In this document: in pieces, positions 1 through 10,495 of the stretch
How positions within the stretch are numbered: the stretch's first letter is position 1
How the letters are laid out: each line of letters starts with the position of its first letter
Source of the DNA: Lepisosteus oculatus
Lineage: Eukaryota > Chordata > Actinopteri > Semionotiformes > Lepisosteidae
Length of the DNA: 64,000 bases
NCBI RefSeq assembly: GCF_040954835.1
Contig: NC_090723.1
Coordinates: 4,412,001 to 4,476,000, forward strand
Direction: 5' to 3'
Position numbers and translations under genes: made by a program
The notes under the pieces: generated by a model
What the model was told of the DNA's origin: nothing
Database searches by the model: none
Seen by the model: only the letters and a program-made list of their open reading frames with translations

Positions 1-1960
1 TCTGTTCTCTAATTACAATATAGACTCTGTTAAAGACCTCAGTACCATTTCAAAATCATTCTCATTATCAAGAGACATCGGTTGTCATGAACGCCAGTCG
101 TTGTTTTAATACTACATGTGCTTAATTGAAGGCGGTTACTGTAGAAAGTTTTAATAAGCCAGCCCTTTTTTGTTTCAAAAGGATTTACTTCAGGGAAATC
201 AAAAGGAAACATTTCAAGGCAATTAAAACTGACATCAGGCATTATGTAACTTTTTAACCCAAATGTAAGTGTCACGAAGTAGAATGTTTCTTTTCTTTTT
301 CAGGCGCAAAGAAACTTTGCACCAAACTCTTTGAGAACAGTGTTGTCTTCTGTTAAAAGCGTGATTGTTTTTCATAAATTAATCACTGCTCTGTTCATTT
401 GTAAGACTTTTTTCCCCAGATATTTCCCTATTTTAGAGTTCACTTGGTGCTAACATAGCTCAGTGGTTAGAGCTGGCAAATGACAAGTCCCAAGCAGCCC
501 AGTTTCTTTTTGGCAGCAAAATCCCAAATGAAATGGAGCAGGGCTACAGGAGAACAGGATCTGGGCTTTACTACTGGAAAAAAATAATTAATATCTTTCT
601 GGAAGTAAGAAACCTGTCTCACAGGCTGTCTCACTGCAGCCAGTGTGGTTTTTTCTTGTCAAATGCCCTTTTTATAGTTTTCACCAGACTTTTTAAAAAT
701 TGGAAAAAAACACCCAATTTATCTACTGTCATTTAAGTCATTTAAAGCAATAGTTTGTATATTGTTGTATATATAGTTTGCAGCAAGCAAAGGTATTAAT
801 CACATCATTGAAATATGATGACTTGCGTTAATAACCATTCAATTATCATTTGTGGAACACGCCTCCTACCAGATTAACAGCATTTAAAGTTCTATTAATG
901 TATCATGTTCTAAAAATATATATAAAAGCAATTTATGAATTGCTGAAGGATTACCGCAAAATAGTACAGTATGTTTAACAAACCAATTCATGCACATTTC
1001 AGTAAGGGTAAATGTTTCATGATTTCTACTCCACAGAAATCATGAAATATCACCAAATTATGTGTTGTTCTGCAGTGACTGCAGCAGTGTTGTCATGTAA
1101 AAAACATGGCTTTTCTTCGATGGGATAAATATTCTGGAATATTTTTAAGCAATACCAGTGCAATTGAATTATTATACATGTTCCTGGCTTTGTCTTACTG
1201 TAGAATGAGTCTGTTTTAGAGTATTGTATGACCTAGGAGCTTGTCCACCCAGTACCTTGTGCCGGTAGCAAGTGTGCCTATGCAGAAATTATCTTGCACA
1301 TTTTAATAATAATTGAAGCTGTGAATTCTTAACCATTGCCTTACAGTATGCACATTAGAAAAGAATGTAGGACTTAGGACACTTTTTAGAGAGCAATGTG
1401 GAATATTACTTTGACATTGTTTTGTTTAAAAAAAATAAAAATCTATTTAGCTATAGAAAACGCTTTATTCAAAGATAAATCAGAATTCTATTTTGTGAAT
1501 GTTTAAATAGGGAGTCATATTGTCAATCTTGTTAACAGGAAACACAATGCTGTTGTACTGCCATGCTGTGTGTGCCTTTTTTTTGTTTCCTGCAAAGTTC
1601 TGCTATTTTTAACATTTACAGTTCGATTCTTACAATGATAATGCAAAAGTTCTTCTGAATCATATTTGTAAATATGGCCAATAAATATTAAATTGAAAAA
1701 AAATGCCCATCATCTCACTGTCTTGTCTTAAGGTGCTCAGCATGTTCTCTGTTGTTTCCATGTATCATACACCGTGGCCGTTCTAAAATAAAATTATGGT
1801 AAAAAAAACCATATGCTTCATCTATGGACACTGATGAACATGGAAAATATGTAGGAACAAAAGGAGAAAAACAAAACAGGTATTCCCTGGGTTATGGCAG
1901 TGCGCTGTGGAAGGTTACAAAGACTACCACCAAGCCAACAGATCAACATGACTGCCCAGT
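1..1960. other. AT-rich non-coding DNA at the left edge, possible 3' UTR of an off-window gene
   Basis: I see no exon that I can support here. The stretch is AT-rich with many stops in all frames. A polyadenylation hexamer AATAAA on the plus strand lies at 1680-1685 and is followed by a T/G-rich stretch, so the left part could be the 3' UTR of a plus-strand gene that begins outside the window. Around 457-480 there is a short tRNA-like box (ctcagtggttagagctg), probably a decayed SINE head. The reading of this block as a UTR is inference only. Confidence 0.3.
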
Positions 1961-2583
1961 TTATTGTGGCAATACATCCAGAATGAAACCAGGAGAAAGG
2001 CCATAATTTTAGCTTCCTGTCAGGAAGAAGAGTTTACAACTTAACAGTAATAATCACTTGCCAACTCAGTCCTGTATCCAGCTCGAACGATCTTGCTGAC
2101 ATGCAGTGATATGGACTCATTCCACTGCAGCGAGAGGCCGAATCGGTTGCTAATCTGCACTGATGATTAGATGAAAATGGCCTGAACCTGATCAAAATGT
2201 TACCAGTGTACACTCGATAATACAGAATATTTATACAAAGATTTTTTTCATAGAAACTTCTTAGCAGCTGCAAGTCTGATCACTAGTGGGGATGAGAGGG
2301 GACACAGGCTTAGAGGTGCCTGCGTTATGTACTGGTCTACAGAATTCAATTCCAATTCTCCAGGCTTTCGGTCTCGACAGATCTCCTTCAGTCCCAAAGA
2401 AAACAGAAATATACACACGAGCAATTCCTGACGGAAAGAAAACTGATCCAGTTTTTTTTACCCCTAGTCCCTGCGAAGAAAGCACAGCCTGTCCCCGAGA
2501 CAGGGAAAAACATGATAAAGTCTGCATTTCTTATAAGCACAGCTGCAGTTCCTTCTCCGGGAGAAACGGAGCAGCTCGGAGTC

Positions 2584-4291
2584 TCAGTTGGCCGACGTCT
2601 TTGGCGCTCTCATCCTCGCAACCCTGGCCTCCTCGTCCAGCTCGTCCAGAATCTTCTCCTGGGACACCGAGTAAAAAGTGTAGCCGTCTGCGGGCAGCGG
2701 TCAAGGCAAAGGCGCTCATTTCTTTCTTAAAAGGGCTGTGCGCTGTGACGCCCCCTCCAGCAAACACCAACCAAAAGAAAAATTCAACTACTTCAAATTT
2801 CCATGGGGCTTTCAGTTTTTACACATAACCAATCGTTTTCTCCATATTCACTCCAAACTGGTACCAGACCCTCGGTTCAACTCCACCACACAGACATTTG
2901 TTTTCATTCACACGATACAGCTGTTCACTTAAACTAATAATGTAGAGAGAGTCTCCTTATAAAAGCAAACAAGCGAGTCTTGTGCATCACCAACAAAGGA
3001 AATGGAAAACGACTACCAGGAAAAACGGGGATATTAATACACGAGAGTGGCACAGTAGCTAAGTCAATGTCTAATGCTGGGGTCCTGGCTTCAATTGTGG
3101 ACCTAGGGTGCTATCTGTGTGGAAGCATAACATTCAGAGGCTGTGGACCTAAGCTACAAACCAAATGCATCCAAAGAGCATCCCAGTACAAAACAGTGCA
3201 ACCTCCCCCAGTAAGACTGGAGCAAGGCATCACATGAAGCCCCTGAGCACTTGAATCACATGCTCCATCATTACAGGGGTTTGTTTAGAAAGATTGTCAT
3301 AGTGACCACCCAAGTTAACAGAATCTCTATACAAATGCAGATATAAACAACCGTTAAGCGTTTCAGTTTCGCAAAAAAAATAATTAAACTTTGTATTTGT
3401 GTAAGTCGACTTTTCTATCCTGTGTGCATTTCTATCTGCAACCGTTATAGTAACGATTTACGTAAATTTTTGACACAGAACCATCTGGTGACAAATTCTT
3501 CTACGTGAGGACAGTACCGAACCCGATTTCTACACGGCATGGACACTTGTTTCACTGCGGTTAAAGCCGCTAATTCATTTATTGTTGTGTCTGTGACTGG
3601 ACCTTCGCAGTTCGCAGTGATCAATAAGTTAAACACGTCCCTGTCAAGCTGGAAAGAAAGTGCGGTCCAAGCGCGATAAACCAATTAACCGGTGGGTGGG
3701 GAGGCTTAAAAAAATCATATTGTTTTGCAGGTGGAAGCCCTTTCAAGCTACGGACGTGCAACACACTCGCCAAGAAACCCAGCCCTGGTTTGACCGGATG
3801 TAGTAATCTAATCATTGCATAATCTACAGGTTACGAAAACCTCGTTTATCAATGAAATAAAATAATTCACTACACGCCGTCGCAGTCTGCGCCGCTTACT
3901 CAGTGCTCAATAGCCTCGTCATTTACTCCGACAGCGTTTAATGAAGAGGATGATACGACACCACAGAGACATTCAGGGCTCCACATGGGGGGGACCCCCA
4001 ATACCCGTCCCCGAAAGCACACAGTAGGGGAGAACCCAAACTCGTCAGCTTTATCGCACCCTCGCGTAGAGATGCACTGCACACAAGGATACAAATGCCC
4101 ATTACTACGGCACCGATTGCTAAGCCGGTCACCACGTTACGGCCCCGTAGCTTTTGGGATTTTTTCCTCCACTGCTCCATCTCCACTTTCCGGATGAGGT
4201 GGGCCTGCTCCGGGGTGAGAGGCTCCGTCTTCGGGTCGATCCTTTTGGCGAAGGTCGCCTGCGACTCCCCTTGAGAGCCCTGGTCCGCCAT
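2584..4291 (-). CDS. coa3: COA3 (CCDC56), cytochrome c oxidase assembly factor 3, two exons
   Basis: COA3 is a small inner-membrane mitochondrial protein that stabilises newly made COX1 during complex IV assembly. Exon 1 is 4291-4093 and exon 2 is 2687-2584, including the stop. The donor (gtatcc) and acceptor (cccgcag) join in phase 1 through a tyrosine codon. The product is 100 residues, against 106 in human. It shows the family pattern: a polar N-terminus with FAKRIDP (14-20) and LTPEQ (25-29), a basic patch before one membrane segment (about 53-72), then [20 protein letters not shown] (67-86). The Met at 4291 is chosen because its context is ATGGCGGACC preceded by aag and it matches the family start. 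An in-frame Met 15 codons upstream (4336) has no family support. The best downstream poly(A) hexamer on this strand is 1965-1960. The intron (4092-2688) holds only a SINE fragment. I am confident of the identity. Confidence 0.93.
2688..4092 (-). other. coa3 intron 1
   Basis: This single 1405-nt intron interrupts coa3 in phase 1. Apart from a decayed tRNA-type SINE head near 3050-3130 I see nothing in it. Confidence 0.8.
3050..3130 (+). repeat. tRNA-type SINE fragment, forward
   Basis: The stretch reads gtggcacagtagctaagtc, then ctggggtcctggcttcaatt and a gtgctatctgtgtggaag tail. It matches the start of the common fish SINE whose reverse copy lies at 10140-10495. The boundaries are approximate because the copy is diverged. 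Confidence 0.5.
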
Positions 4292-4300
4292 CTTGGTTCC
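4278..4300 (-). promoter_or_regulatory. YY1-like site over the coa3 start codon
   Basis: The minus strand reads AAGATGGCGG across the chosen coa3 ATG at 4291. This is the consensus for YY1, which often sits at the start codons of nuclear genes for mitochondrial and translation proteins. The surrounding 3900-4360 is CpG-rich, consistent with a TATA-less housekeeping promoter. The functional role is inferred. Confidence 0.45.
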
Positions 4301-4599
4301 GAAGGAGAGAGGCGGAGGAGACGCCGACCTTTCCACTCTGAACCCTCACCAAAACAACAGGCACTACGAGGTAAGAGAGGAGTCAAACTTCATACAACTG
4401 ACGGGAAAACGAAACTTCAAATTTTAAACCTCGACTTCTCGAAATTTCTTCCGTGTTTGCTCAGTTTGACTCGCACTGTTACAGTACGGTGGGATACAGT
4501 TTTACAATGTAACTCGCAGCCGAAGCCTACAAGTACAACGCAGTAAATGCAGTCAGTGTTTCAGCTCTCGCTGGTTTAATACGCCGTCCGAGGCTAATA

Positions 4600-4960
4600 A
4601 AATAATAATAATAATAAAAAATATATTTTATATAGTGCCTTTAAAGGTGGCTTCTCAAAGCGCTTTACAGGATGACAACAATAAAAAAAGAATACACAAT
4701 TACAATATACAGAGGAGACCGTGGATGGTGGTATTAAGAAGAGCAGAGGGGTGAAGAATGGAACCAGTTAAGTAAAGGCTTTTCTGAAGAAGAGGGTTTT
4801 GAGTCTGGATTTGAAGCAGTTTAGAGAAGGTGACTCCCTGGAAAAAAACAACAACATCGTATTGACTTCAATAGTCGAAAACATTAGAATCATTGCTATC
4901 AGCCAGGCTGCAGACTCCGAGACAAATATTTTTGACCCTGGGCTGAACACAAAGTATGTA
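4600..4960 (-). repeat. Interspersed repeat with a LINE-like reverse-transcriptase C-terminal remnant
   Basis: The 3' part resembles a fish repeat tail (tatatagtgcctttaaagg, then tctcaaagcgctttacagg, next to (AAT)n). On the minus strand a short frame (4950-4768) ends FKSRLKTLFFRKAFT, which resembles the FKSLLKTHLF-type motif found at the C-terminus of many non-LTR retrotransposon reverse transcriptases. The rest of the element is absent, so this is at most a 5'-truncated dead copy. Confidence 0.4.
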
Positions 4961-5342
4961 GATGTATTTATTAATTAACCCTTTATTTAACGAAATAAGT
5001 CACTGGAGAATTTTTCTATTCATTGTTAATATTCTAATTTACAATGGATAGTACCGTTATATAGAGCCTGGCATTTACTGCAGCGTCTGAGTAAAGTAGC
5101 TGGTTTAAAAAACCTTACATGGATTTAACCCCAGAAATCTCCGGTTTAAAAATGCATTCATTGACCCACTCGGCGAAATAAAAATGATAGACAACAACTT
5201 AAAACTATCGCTATTATTAGTCGTAATGAATTATTAAAATTAATATCAGAGTAATAGTAGTAAGTTACTCGTAGTTTTACTGGGTAAACTAGGTTTCAGT
5301 AGTAAGAAACATCCTAATATCTAGACCGAGAAAAACGTTGCA

Positions 5343-5375
<33 letters not shown>

Positions 5376-5990
5376 TGCTTACACTCATATAGCGCCTTTT
5401 CTGGACACTCCACTCAAAGCGCTTTACACGTAATGGGGATCCCCTCCACCACCACCAGTGTGCAGCCCCACCTGGATACGATAATGTATACGTGGATGAC
5501 GTTACCTGCAGTCGTCTGAGGCGATTACCTCAGAAATCGGATGAGTAGATTAGGATTGTTTTAGAAAAAAAAGCCCATCCTGATAGTACCAAGCGAGTTA
5601 AACGTTAACCTGATAATCTCGGTAGACTGAGATGCTTGAAGTGTGTTTGACTTGTGCCGAAGGGAGTTTCAGGAGCAACACTTTGCTGCCTCAATGTTCC
5701 TAATTTCATCAGTGAACAATAAATACGTTGTTGACAACGATACCCAAATGCAGGATCAAACGTAAAGAAACCTCGGATACGGAGAGTTCATCTTCCAGTC
5801 AGGTCTGAACCGCCTCTTTTGCTGGGCGAGAAGATGATTTCTTGTTACCGGGTTTGTTTACAGTTTTTAAAGGGCCGCGGTACACGCGTGGTGTGGGTGG
5901 GGAATTACTAGATAAAACGAGAGCTTCCTACACAAGGGGCAGATAATACGTGGGCCCTATCGCCGCTATTCCGGTTGCATTTTAAACAAA
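4961..5990. other. Intergenic stretch with a 5S-SINE tail
   Basis: This AT-rich DNA holds an (AAT)n run (5344-5374) followed by a reversed SINE tail (5375-5500). I see no coding exon. Confidence 0.6.
5344..5500 (-). repeat. 5S-rRNA-type SINE, 3' tail fragment, reversed, with (AAT)n
   Basis: The block atagcgccttttctggacac, then cactcaaagcgctttacacg, then ccaccaccaccagtgtgcag is the reverse complement of the tail seen in the fuller copies at 38735-39273 and 50130-50670. The (AAT)n run at 5344-5374 is its terminal simple repeat. Confidence 0.7.
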
Positions 5991-6009
5991 TTTCGTCCGC
6001 AAAGGAAAG

Positions 6010-6264
6010 ATGTTGGGACCTCAGGTTTTCCAGCCTGCGTGCTCGCTTCTCTTTCTCTGGGACGAGGCGAGCGGACCCGCCGGCTGCGGCCGGTCTGAGG
6101 AGGACGGAGAGGATCCCGCAGGGAGAAGCCCGACGAGGGGGATAAAGTCCCTCATGGACAGAGTTTCGCAAATGGGGAAAAGGGTTGTGCGGTCCCTGCA
6201 GGCGAAACCCGCGGCGACCAAGGACGGCCTGAAAACTGCGGCTAAACACCGAGGAATCGACTAG
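6010..6264 (+). CDS. Unrecognised small CpG-rich open reading frame, 84 residues
   Basis: I do not recognise this product. The frame runs from an ATG at 6010 to TAG at 6264 in a GC- and CpG-rich block that stands out from AT-rich flanks. The N-terminal half contains a hydrophobic stretch (VFQPACSLLFLW) and an acidic segment (EEDGED). The C-terminal half is basic, with IKSLMDRVSQMGKRVVRSLQ (about 46-65), and could form an amphipathic helix. A (CAA)n run follows the stop, and a plus-strand AATAAA lies near 7063, so a single-exon transcript is possible. Against it: the opposite strand is also open (6294-5908), as is common in CpG-rich DNA. It could equally be a CpG island or a promoter without coding function. 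Confidence 0.3.
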   Translation: MLGPQVFQPACSLLFLWDEASGPAGCGRSEEDGEDPAGRSPTRGIKSLMDRVSQMGKRVVRSLQAKPAATKDGLKTAAKHRGID

Positions 6265-8245
6265 GAAGTGAAACAACAACAACAACAACAACAACTCATG
6301 ACTTATGCATGTCAGATACTCCGAAACGCAGCTCTGTTTCGGGCTCGCAACGGGGAGATTTCGGGGATGACGGCAGTATGGATACGCGCTTTGAATCGCA
6401 CCCGTGCTTGATTTTGTTTTTGTTTATGAAGATGAATATATATCTCAAAAGCCACGGCCAGTTGGTAACCCGAGACGATAAAAGCTTCACTGGAAGTAAA
6501 GAAGAGGAACCCGGACACTGCACATAAACATCCTGGACAGACTGGTATCTAAGGGCCACGCTTTTCGAGGGGCTTCTTGCGATAAAAGCGACTTGCTTTC
6601 AATATGACTGTTAGGATAAAGCAATCATGCACTGAGGGAGGGTCACTACAGTAAGACCAATGCAGGAGACAGAACTACCCCGGACTCCCTGTAGTGTCCG
6701 GAAGCCATATTTCTATTTGTTATGTGTGATCTTTGAACAAAGAGACGTTGAGCGAAACAACAGCTCTGGAGTGAAGTGCCGAAGTGAAGGATTTGAAGGA
6801 GTCTGATTTAAACATTGCTGATTGTACTTTTAATGAACTGGTGAATGTTGAGTATTTTACGTTGCAATAATGATTTCCTTGAATTATTATGCAGTATTGT
6901 ATGATGGAAATGTACCTTGCTTTTTTTTGTGTAACTACTGTCTTCCTTCCACCTACAGTATGTTTTAGGATAATCACATAACATGCAGATACAGTATAAT
7001 CCTAAAAAACTGTAAAAATTAAAAAGCAATATCCTGTTAGCCTGTAATACTAAAAATGGGTGAATAAAGTATCGAATCATTTTGTTTTTAAGTGGATTGG
7101 TGTGGTATGTTTCTACTAATACCAGTTAATTAATATTTAGCAAAAGGCACTCTATTGCTTATATTTTGTATTCATATTTAGTGATGCTTTTATCCAATCC
7201 AGTTTGTTTTTTGCTGTTTATATGGCTCCGCATTTTACTGGAGTTGTGTGAGTTAAGTACCATAGGTGTAACAGTAGTTCCTCACTGGGGGTTAGACCTT
7301 CTAATTCTGAGTCTGTACTCCTAACAAGCACTCCACAATGCCACATCACTCCTGTTGGATTGTGTGTTTTGGGTTACATTACCAGCAGCTATATCGCCCT
7401 GCAAACAACTGAGGTTGCTGTGGGAAGAGGTGTTAGTGGGACCAGTAGGGGGCGCTCACCCCGTGGTCTGTGTGGGCCCTACTGTATAAAAGGTTCCGTC
7501 CTTTGGATGAGACGTAGGCCTGACGTCCTGCCTCTCTGTGGTCGTTATAAATCCCAGGATATTTCTCAAGAAGAGTAGGGGGGTTACCCCAGTGTCCTGG
7601 CCAGATTTCCCATTGGCCTTAATCAGTCATAGCCTCCTAATGCAGTGTTGCTCCGCCACGCCCTGGAAACAGCAAGACAATGCTCTTAATTCATTTTTGC
7701 GATGGGTGCATGTTTCTTTCTACGTTTTCTTCTCATGTTTCATTCGGTCCCTCTGAAGTGAGTGTTCTGTGAGGTGTAACGGGAGAAAGGCAGGACAGCC
7801 TCCCCCAGTCAGTGTGAGACACAGGAGTGGATGCAGCACAATGTGTCTGTGCTACAATAGTGCATCTAGACACGGCTGTGTCGGAGCAACACTGGCATGT
7901 TTCAGAAACGGCGCACAACCAATCAGGCCTGGACCGTGATAGTGGACACTGTATTGTAGGAGGTGCCGTCATTCAGTTAAAATGTTAAACTTGGGGCCTG
8001 CTGCTGTCCCGTGAACCATTAATGTAACGTTTGGGAGAGTTAACCCGAGTCCTAGCTGGACTGTCTACATGCGGATACACAGTACACATGGACCTTGCTT
8101 CATCTCATTGAGAGCTGCAGAGATGAGTCCATCTCTTTAGGAACCCACACAGACACAGCTGTCTTCACAGCACCTGCAGGCAACCTTATCTTATTACAAT
8201 TTCAGGTAAAAACCAAGCAACAAGCTGCGTTTTGCAATTTCTTTA
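6265..8245. other. Intergenic stretch between the small ORF and the heat-shock gene
   Basis: The part up to about 7075 is AT-rich and could be the 3' end of a short transcript (AATAAA near 7063). A 5S-type SINE occupies about 7365-7650. Diverged repeat-like sequence continues to about 8060. I see no exon. Confidence 0.55.
7365..7650 (+). repeat. 5S-rRNA-type SINE copy, partial
   Basis: This copy shares ctgaggttgctgtgggaaga, gtgttagtgggaccagtagg, gtcctttggatgagacgtag and tgtcctggccagatttccc with the copies at 50130 and 38735. Most of the 5S-like head is lost, and so is the 3' tail. Confidence 0.7.
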
Positions 8246-8248
8246 TCA

Positions 8249-8254
8249 TTTATT
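8249..8254 (-). terminator. Candidate poly(A) signal of the small heat-shock gene
   Basis: The minus strand reads AATAAA about 410 nt downstream of the stop codon at 8663. This gives a 3' UTR of ordinary length. No better hexamer on this strand is closer to the stop. Confidence 0.4.
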
Positions 8255-8662
8255 AAAGTAACATTTAAAAAAATCTCATGGTATCAAATTAAGATTTTTA
8301 TAAAAAAAATTAAAATGTGAGCATGTCCTAGTCTAATTCTTAAAAGTTGTCAAATAAAAACTTTTACAATAAAATCAATTAGCATTTAGTACTCCGTGTC
8401 CGTGTACACTACAAGTATTTTACATTCCAAACTCCGAAGGGTTTTTTTTCCACTTCCGTTTAATTTCACTTTAAATATTAAACATCAGCGGTTTCATTCC
8501 TGATTTTGTATTAAAAAAAAATCTAAGTCTTGGAATAGTTCGTTAGAACTAATATGAAGTCCACAACAACAAAACGTGATAAAAAAACATTGTTTTTTTT
8601 TCCTGTATCCATGCGCAGCGCTTGGATTTAACATATAAATAAAAAAATAATAATAATAACTC

Positions 8663-9292
8663 TTAAGGCTTTTTCGCAGTGCTCGCCTCCTTGTTCTGGC
8701 TGTTGCAGATGGGCACATTCAGGGATGTTCTGAACCGGATGGGGACTTGTCTTTCCTCCGATTCCGACGGCTGGACGGGCGGCGCTTCGATCTTCAGCAG
8801 CCCGTCGGCGGTCAGGGAGCAGGTCAGCGCCGCCAGGTTAAGGCGCTCGGACAGCTCGATTTCTTGGGAGAACTCCTTGAGGTTGGCGTCTTTGCCGGCT
8901 CCCTTTCTCGGTTCCTCCTGCTTCACGGCGGTGACCACCAGCTTTCTGCCCACTAACCTCACCGTAATATCCTCCAGGGAAAATTCCCGCACGTCCAGGG
9001 CCAGCTCGAACTTGTCCCCCGGGCCGGGTTTTTCACTGGGGCTGCCGGCACCCAGGAGTGCCAGGCGGCCCACGGCGGGGCTGGAGCCTCTGCCCTTCAA
9101 GAAGTCGTAAGGGAACGCTTGGCAGAAATCCTTCATGATGCTGTCCATCATCGCAGTGCGTCTCCTCAAGAAGTCCTGCTCGACGTCCTCGAAGCCCGCA
9201 TGGCGGAGCGGCCACAGGACTCGGATGCTGGGCGTCTCGAAGAGGCTGCCGTTGCTGAAGAGGGTCTCGGTGCCGGAAGACTGCATCATCAT
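8663..9292 (-). CDS. Single-exon small heat-shock protein of the Hsp30/HSPB9 type
   Basis: Small heat-shock proteins are ATP-independent chaperones that hold unfolding proteins in soluble oligomers. This intronless frame encodes 209 residues from the Met at 9292. The N-terminal region has WPLRHAGF (27-34). The alpha-crystallin domain runs about 93-170, starting DKFELALDVREFSLEDITVR and including VGRKLVVTAV and LTADGLLKIEAP. A VPI motif (183-185) fits the C-terminal I/V-x-I/V anchor of the family. An in-frame Met at 9361 would give 232 residues, but it lies only about 15 nt from the TATA box, upstream of the expected transcription start. The three-Met cluster at 9292 is therefore the better start. 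The lack of introns and the domain match fish Hsp30-like genes (hspb9/hspb11). Human HSPB9 is also intronless and maps to 17q21. I cannot separate the paralogues without a tree. Confidence 0.88.
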   Translation of the reverse strand: MMMQSSGTETLFSNGSLFETPSIRVLWPLRHAGFEDVEQDFLRRRTAMMDSIMKDFCQAFPYDFLKGRGSSPAVGRLALLGAGSPSEKPGPGDKFELALDVREFSLEDITVRLVGRKLVVTAVKQEEPRKGAGKDANLKEFSQEIELSERLNLAALTCSLTADGLLKIEAPPVQPSESEERQVPIRFRTSLNVPICNSQNKEASTAKKP

Positions 9293-9375
9293 TCTCGCCG
9301 CTGCGGAAGGGCTGCCCTGCTTTTCTGGGGGATGCTCTTGCTCCGATTTAGTTTCGCGCACTGACCCGCCCGCCT

Positions 9376-9381
9376 CTTATA
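9376..9381 (-). promoter_or_regulatory. TATA box of the small heat-shock gene
   Basis: The minus strand reads gggTATAAGagg, about 85 nt upstream of the start codon at 9292. It predicts transcription starting near 9350. That places the alternative Met at 9361 outside the transcript. Confidence 0.7.
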
Positions 9382-9399
9382 CCCTTTCTCAAGTCGCTG

Positions 9400-9413
9400 G
9401 AATATTCTTTCGA
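9400..9413 (-). promoter_or_regulatory. Heat-shock element core upstream of the small heat-shock gene
   Basis: The minus strand reads CGAAAGAATATTCCAGCG. It contains the inverted HSF1 unit pair GAA-ta-TTC (9407-9400) with a further GAA unit beside it. It lies about 20 nt upstream of the TATA box, as in heat-inducible promoters. The third unit is off the ideal spacing, so it is a partial element. HSF1 binding is inferred. Confidence 0.6.
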
Positions 9414-10139
9414 CGCGTTATTTACCAAGAATGTCAGGCTCGGAGAGAGAAGGGAGTGCTCCTTGGACGGTGGTCACGGGGTTAAAAAAAGTGTCCGACA
9501 GAAGCACTTTCAAAATGCCTCGGCTATTTGCTAGCTCCTCTGTCGGCGGTCGCGGTGTCGAGTTTAATAGCAGCCGCATCACCTTGCTATTTTCAGCTGT
9601 GAGGAAGTCGCATAGCAATCTCAAATCGTCTTCTCTACTCTTTGGTCTTGTCTGGCTAACTGTATGCTATTTAACATTTATATATGCTTGCTGACAATTG
9701 GTCTTGAGCATTCTGCCCCCTGGGCCTGTCACTTGTATCAGTTACCATCTCCAGATATGCTATTCAGTGGTTCATTATTTCATGTACTGTACATTTAAGT
9801 TACTTTTAGACCTGCCTCACCTGCCAGATGCTATTTAAGGGTAGTTAATTCTGAGAGACGGTGTGAGTTCTTATACCCTGTATCTTAAATTGGTTAACAC
9901 ACTAGAAATCTTGACCTCTTGTTAGGATTAATGTAAGAAAACAAACTTACTATGAAATTTAATGTTTCGAAAGATATGTTTTAGACTTGGGGAATAATAT
10001 GATTTGCACTGTCACTATTTGTATCTGTCTCTGCCTTTGTTTCCACTGAGGTGTCTGTCTGTATCAACAGTATCTCTGTTACACAGTATCTGTCTTGAGT
10101 ATAGTATAGAATTTGTCCATCGATCGATTTCTTTTAACT

Positions 10140-10244
10140 GCGTCTTCCAATCCACAGTCACAGGGCAGCTGGAGCCTATCCCAGCAAGCCATGGGTGCAA
10201 AGCAGGGTGCACCATGGACAGGACACCAGTCCACTGTAGGGCGT

Positions 10245-10285
<41 letters not shown>

Positions 10286-10495
10286 ATGGCTAATTTTCCA
10301 AGAAGCCACTTAACCTGCTAGCATGCCTTTGGACTGTGGGAGAAGATCAGAGCACCCGCAGGAAACTCGTATGACCATGAGGAGAACTTACGAACTCAAT
10401 GCAGATGGCACTCAAGGTCCAGAATTGAACCCAGGACCACACTGCTAGCAGGCAGCAATGCTAACCACTGTGCTGCAATGCCACCCTCTGTTCGT
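10140..10495 (-). repeat. tRNA-type fish SINE, reversed, with internal (CA)n
   Basis: The reverse strand begins with a tRNA-like head (cagcacagtggttagcattg) and the GTTCAATTCTGG box-B-like segment. It then has the usual body (gtcctcctcccacagtccaa type) and the block ggctccagctgccctgtgac at the other end. The (CA)n run is 10246-10284. Related fragments lie at 3050, 29270, 32265 and 41290. Confidence 0.7.
10246..10284 (+). repeat. (CA)n microsatellite
   Basis: This is an uninterrupted run of about 19 CA units inside the SINE at 10140-10495. It causes several spurious poly-Cys-Val or Thr-His frames. Confidence 0.95.

Noticed and set aside
2286-2828. 180-codon plus-strand ORF
   Set aside because: It overlaps coa3 exon 2 on the opposite strand. 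The minus strand has the splice signals and a COA3 match; this frame has no domain.
4154-4546. 130-codon plus-strand ORF
   Set aside because: Antisense of coa3 exon 1 and its CpG-rich promoter; no family features.
8679-9110. 143-codon plus-strand ORF and neighbouring frames
   Set aside because: Antisense shadow of the alpha-crystallin gene in GC-rich DNA.
9293-9361. N-terminal extension of the small heat-shock protein from the Met at 9361
   Set aside because: It would start about 15 nt from the TATA box, upstream of the expected transcription start.
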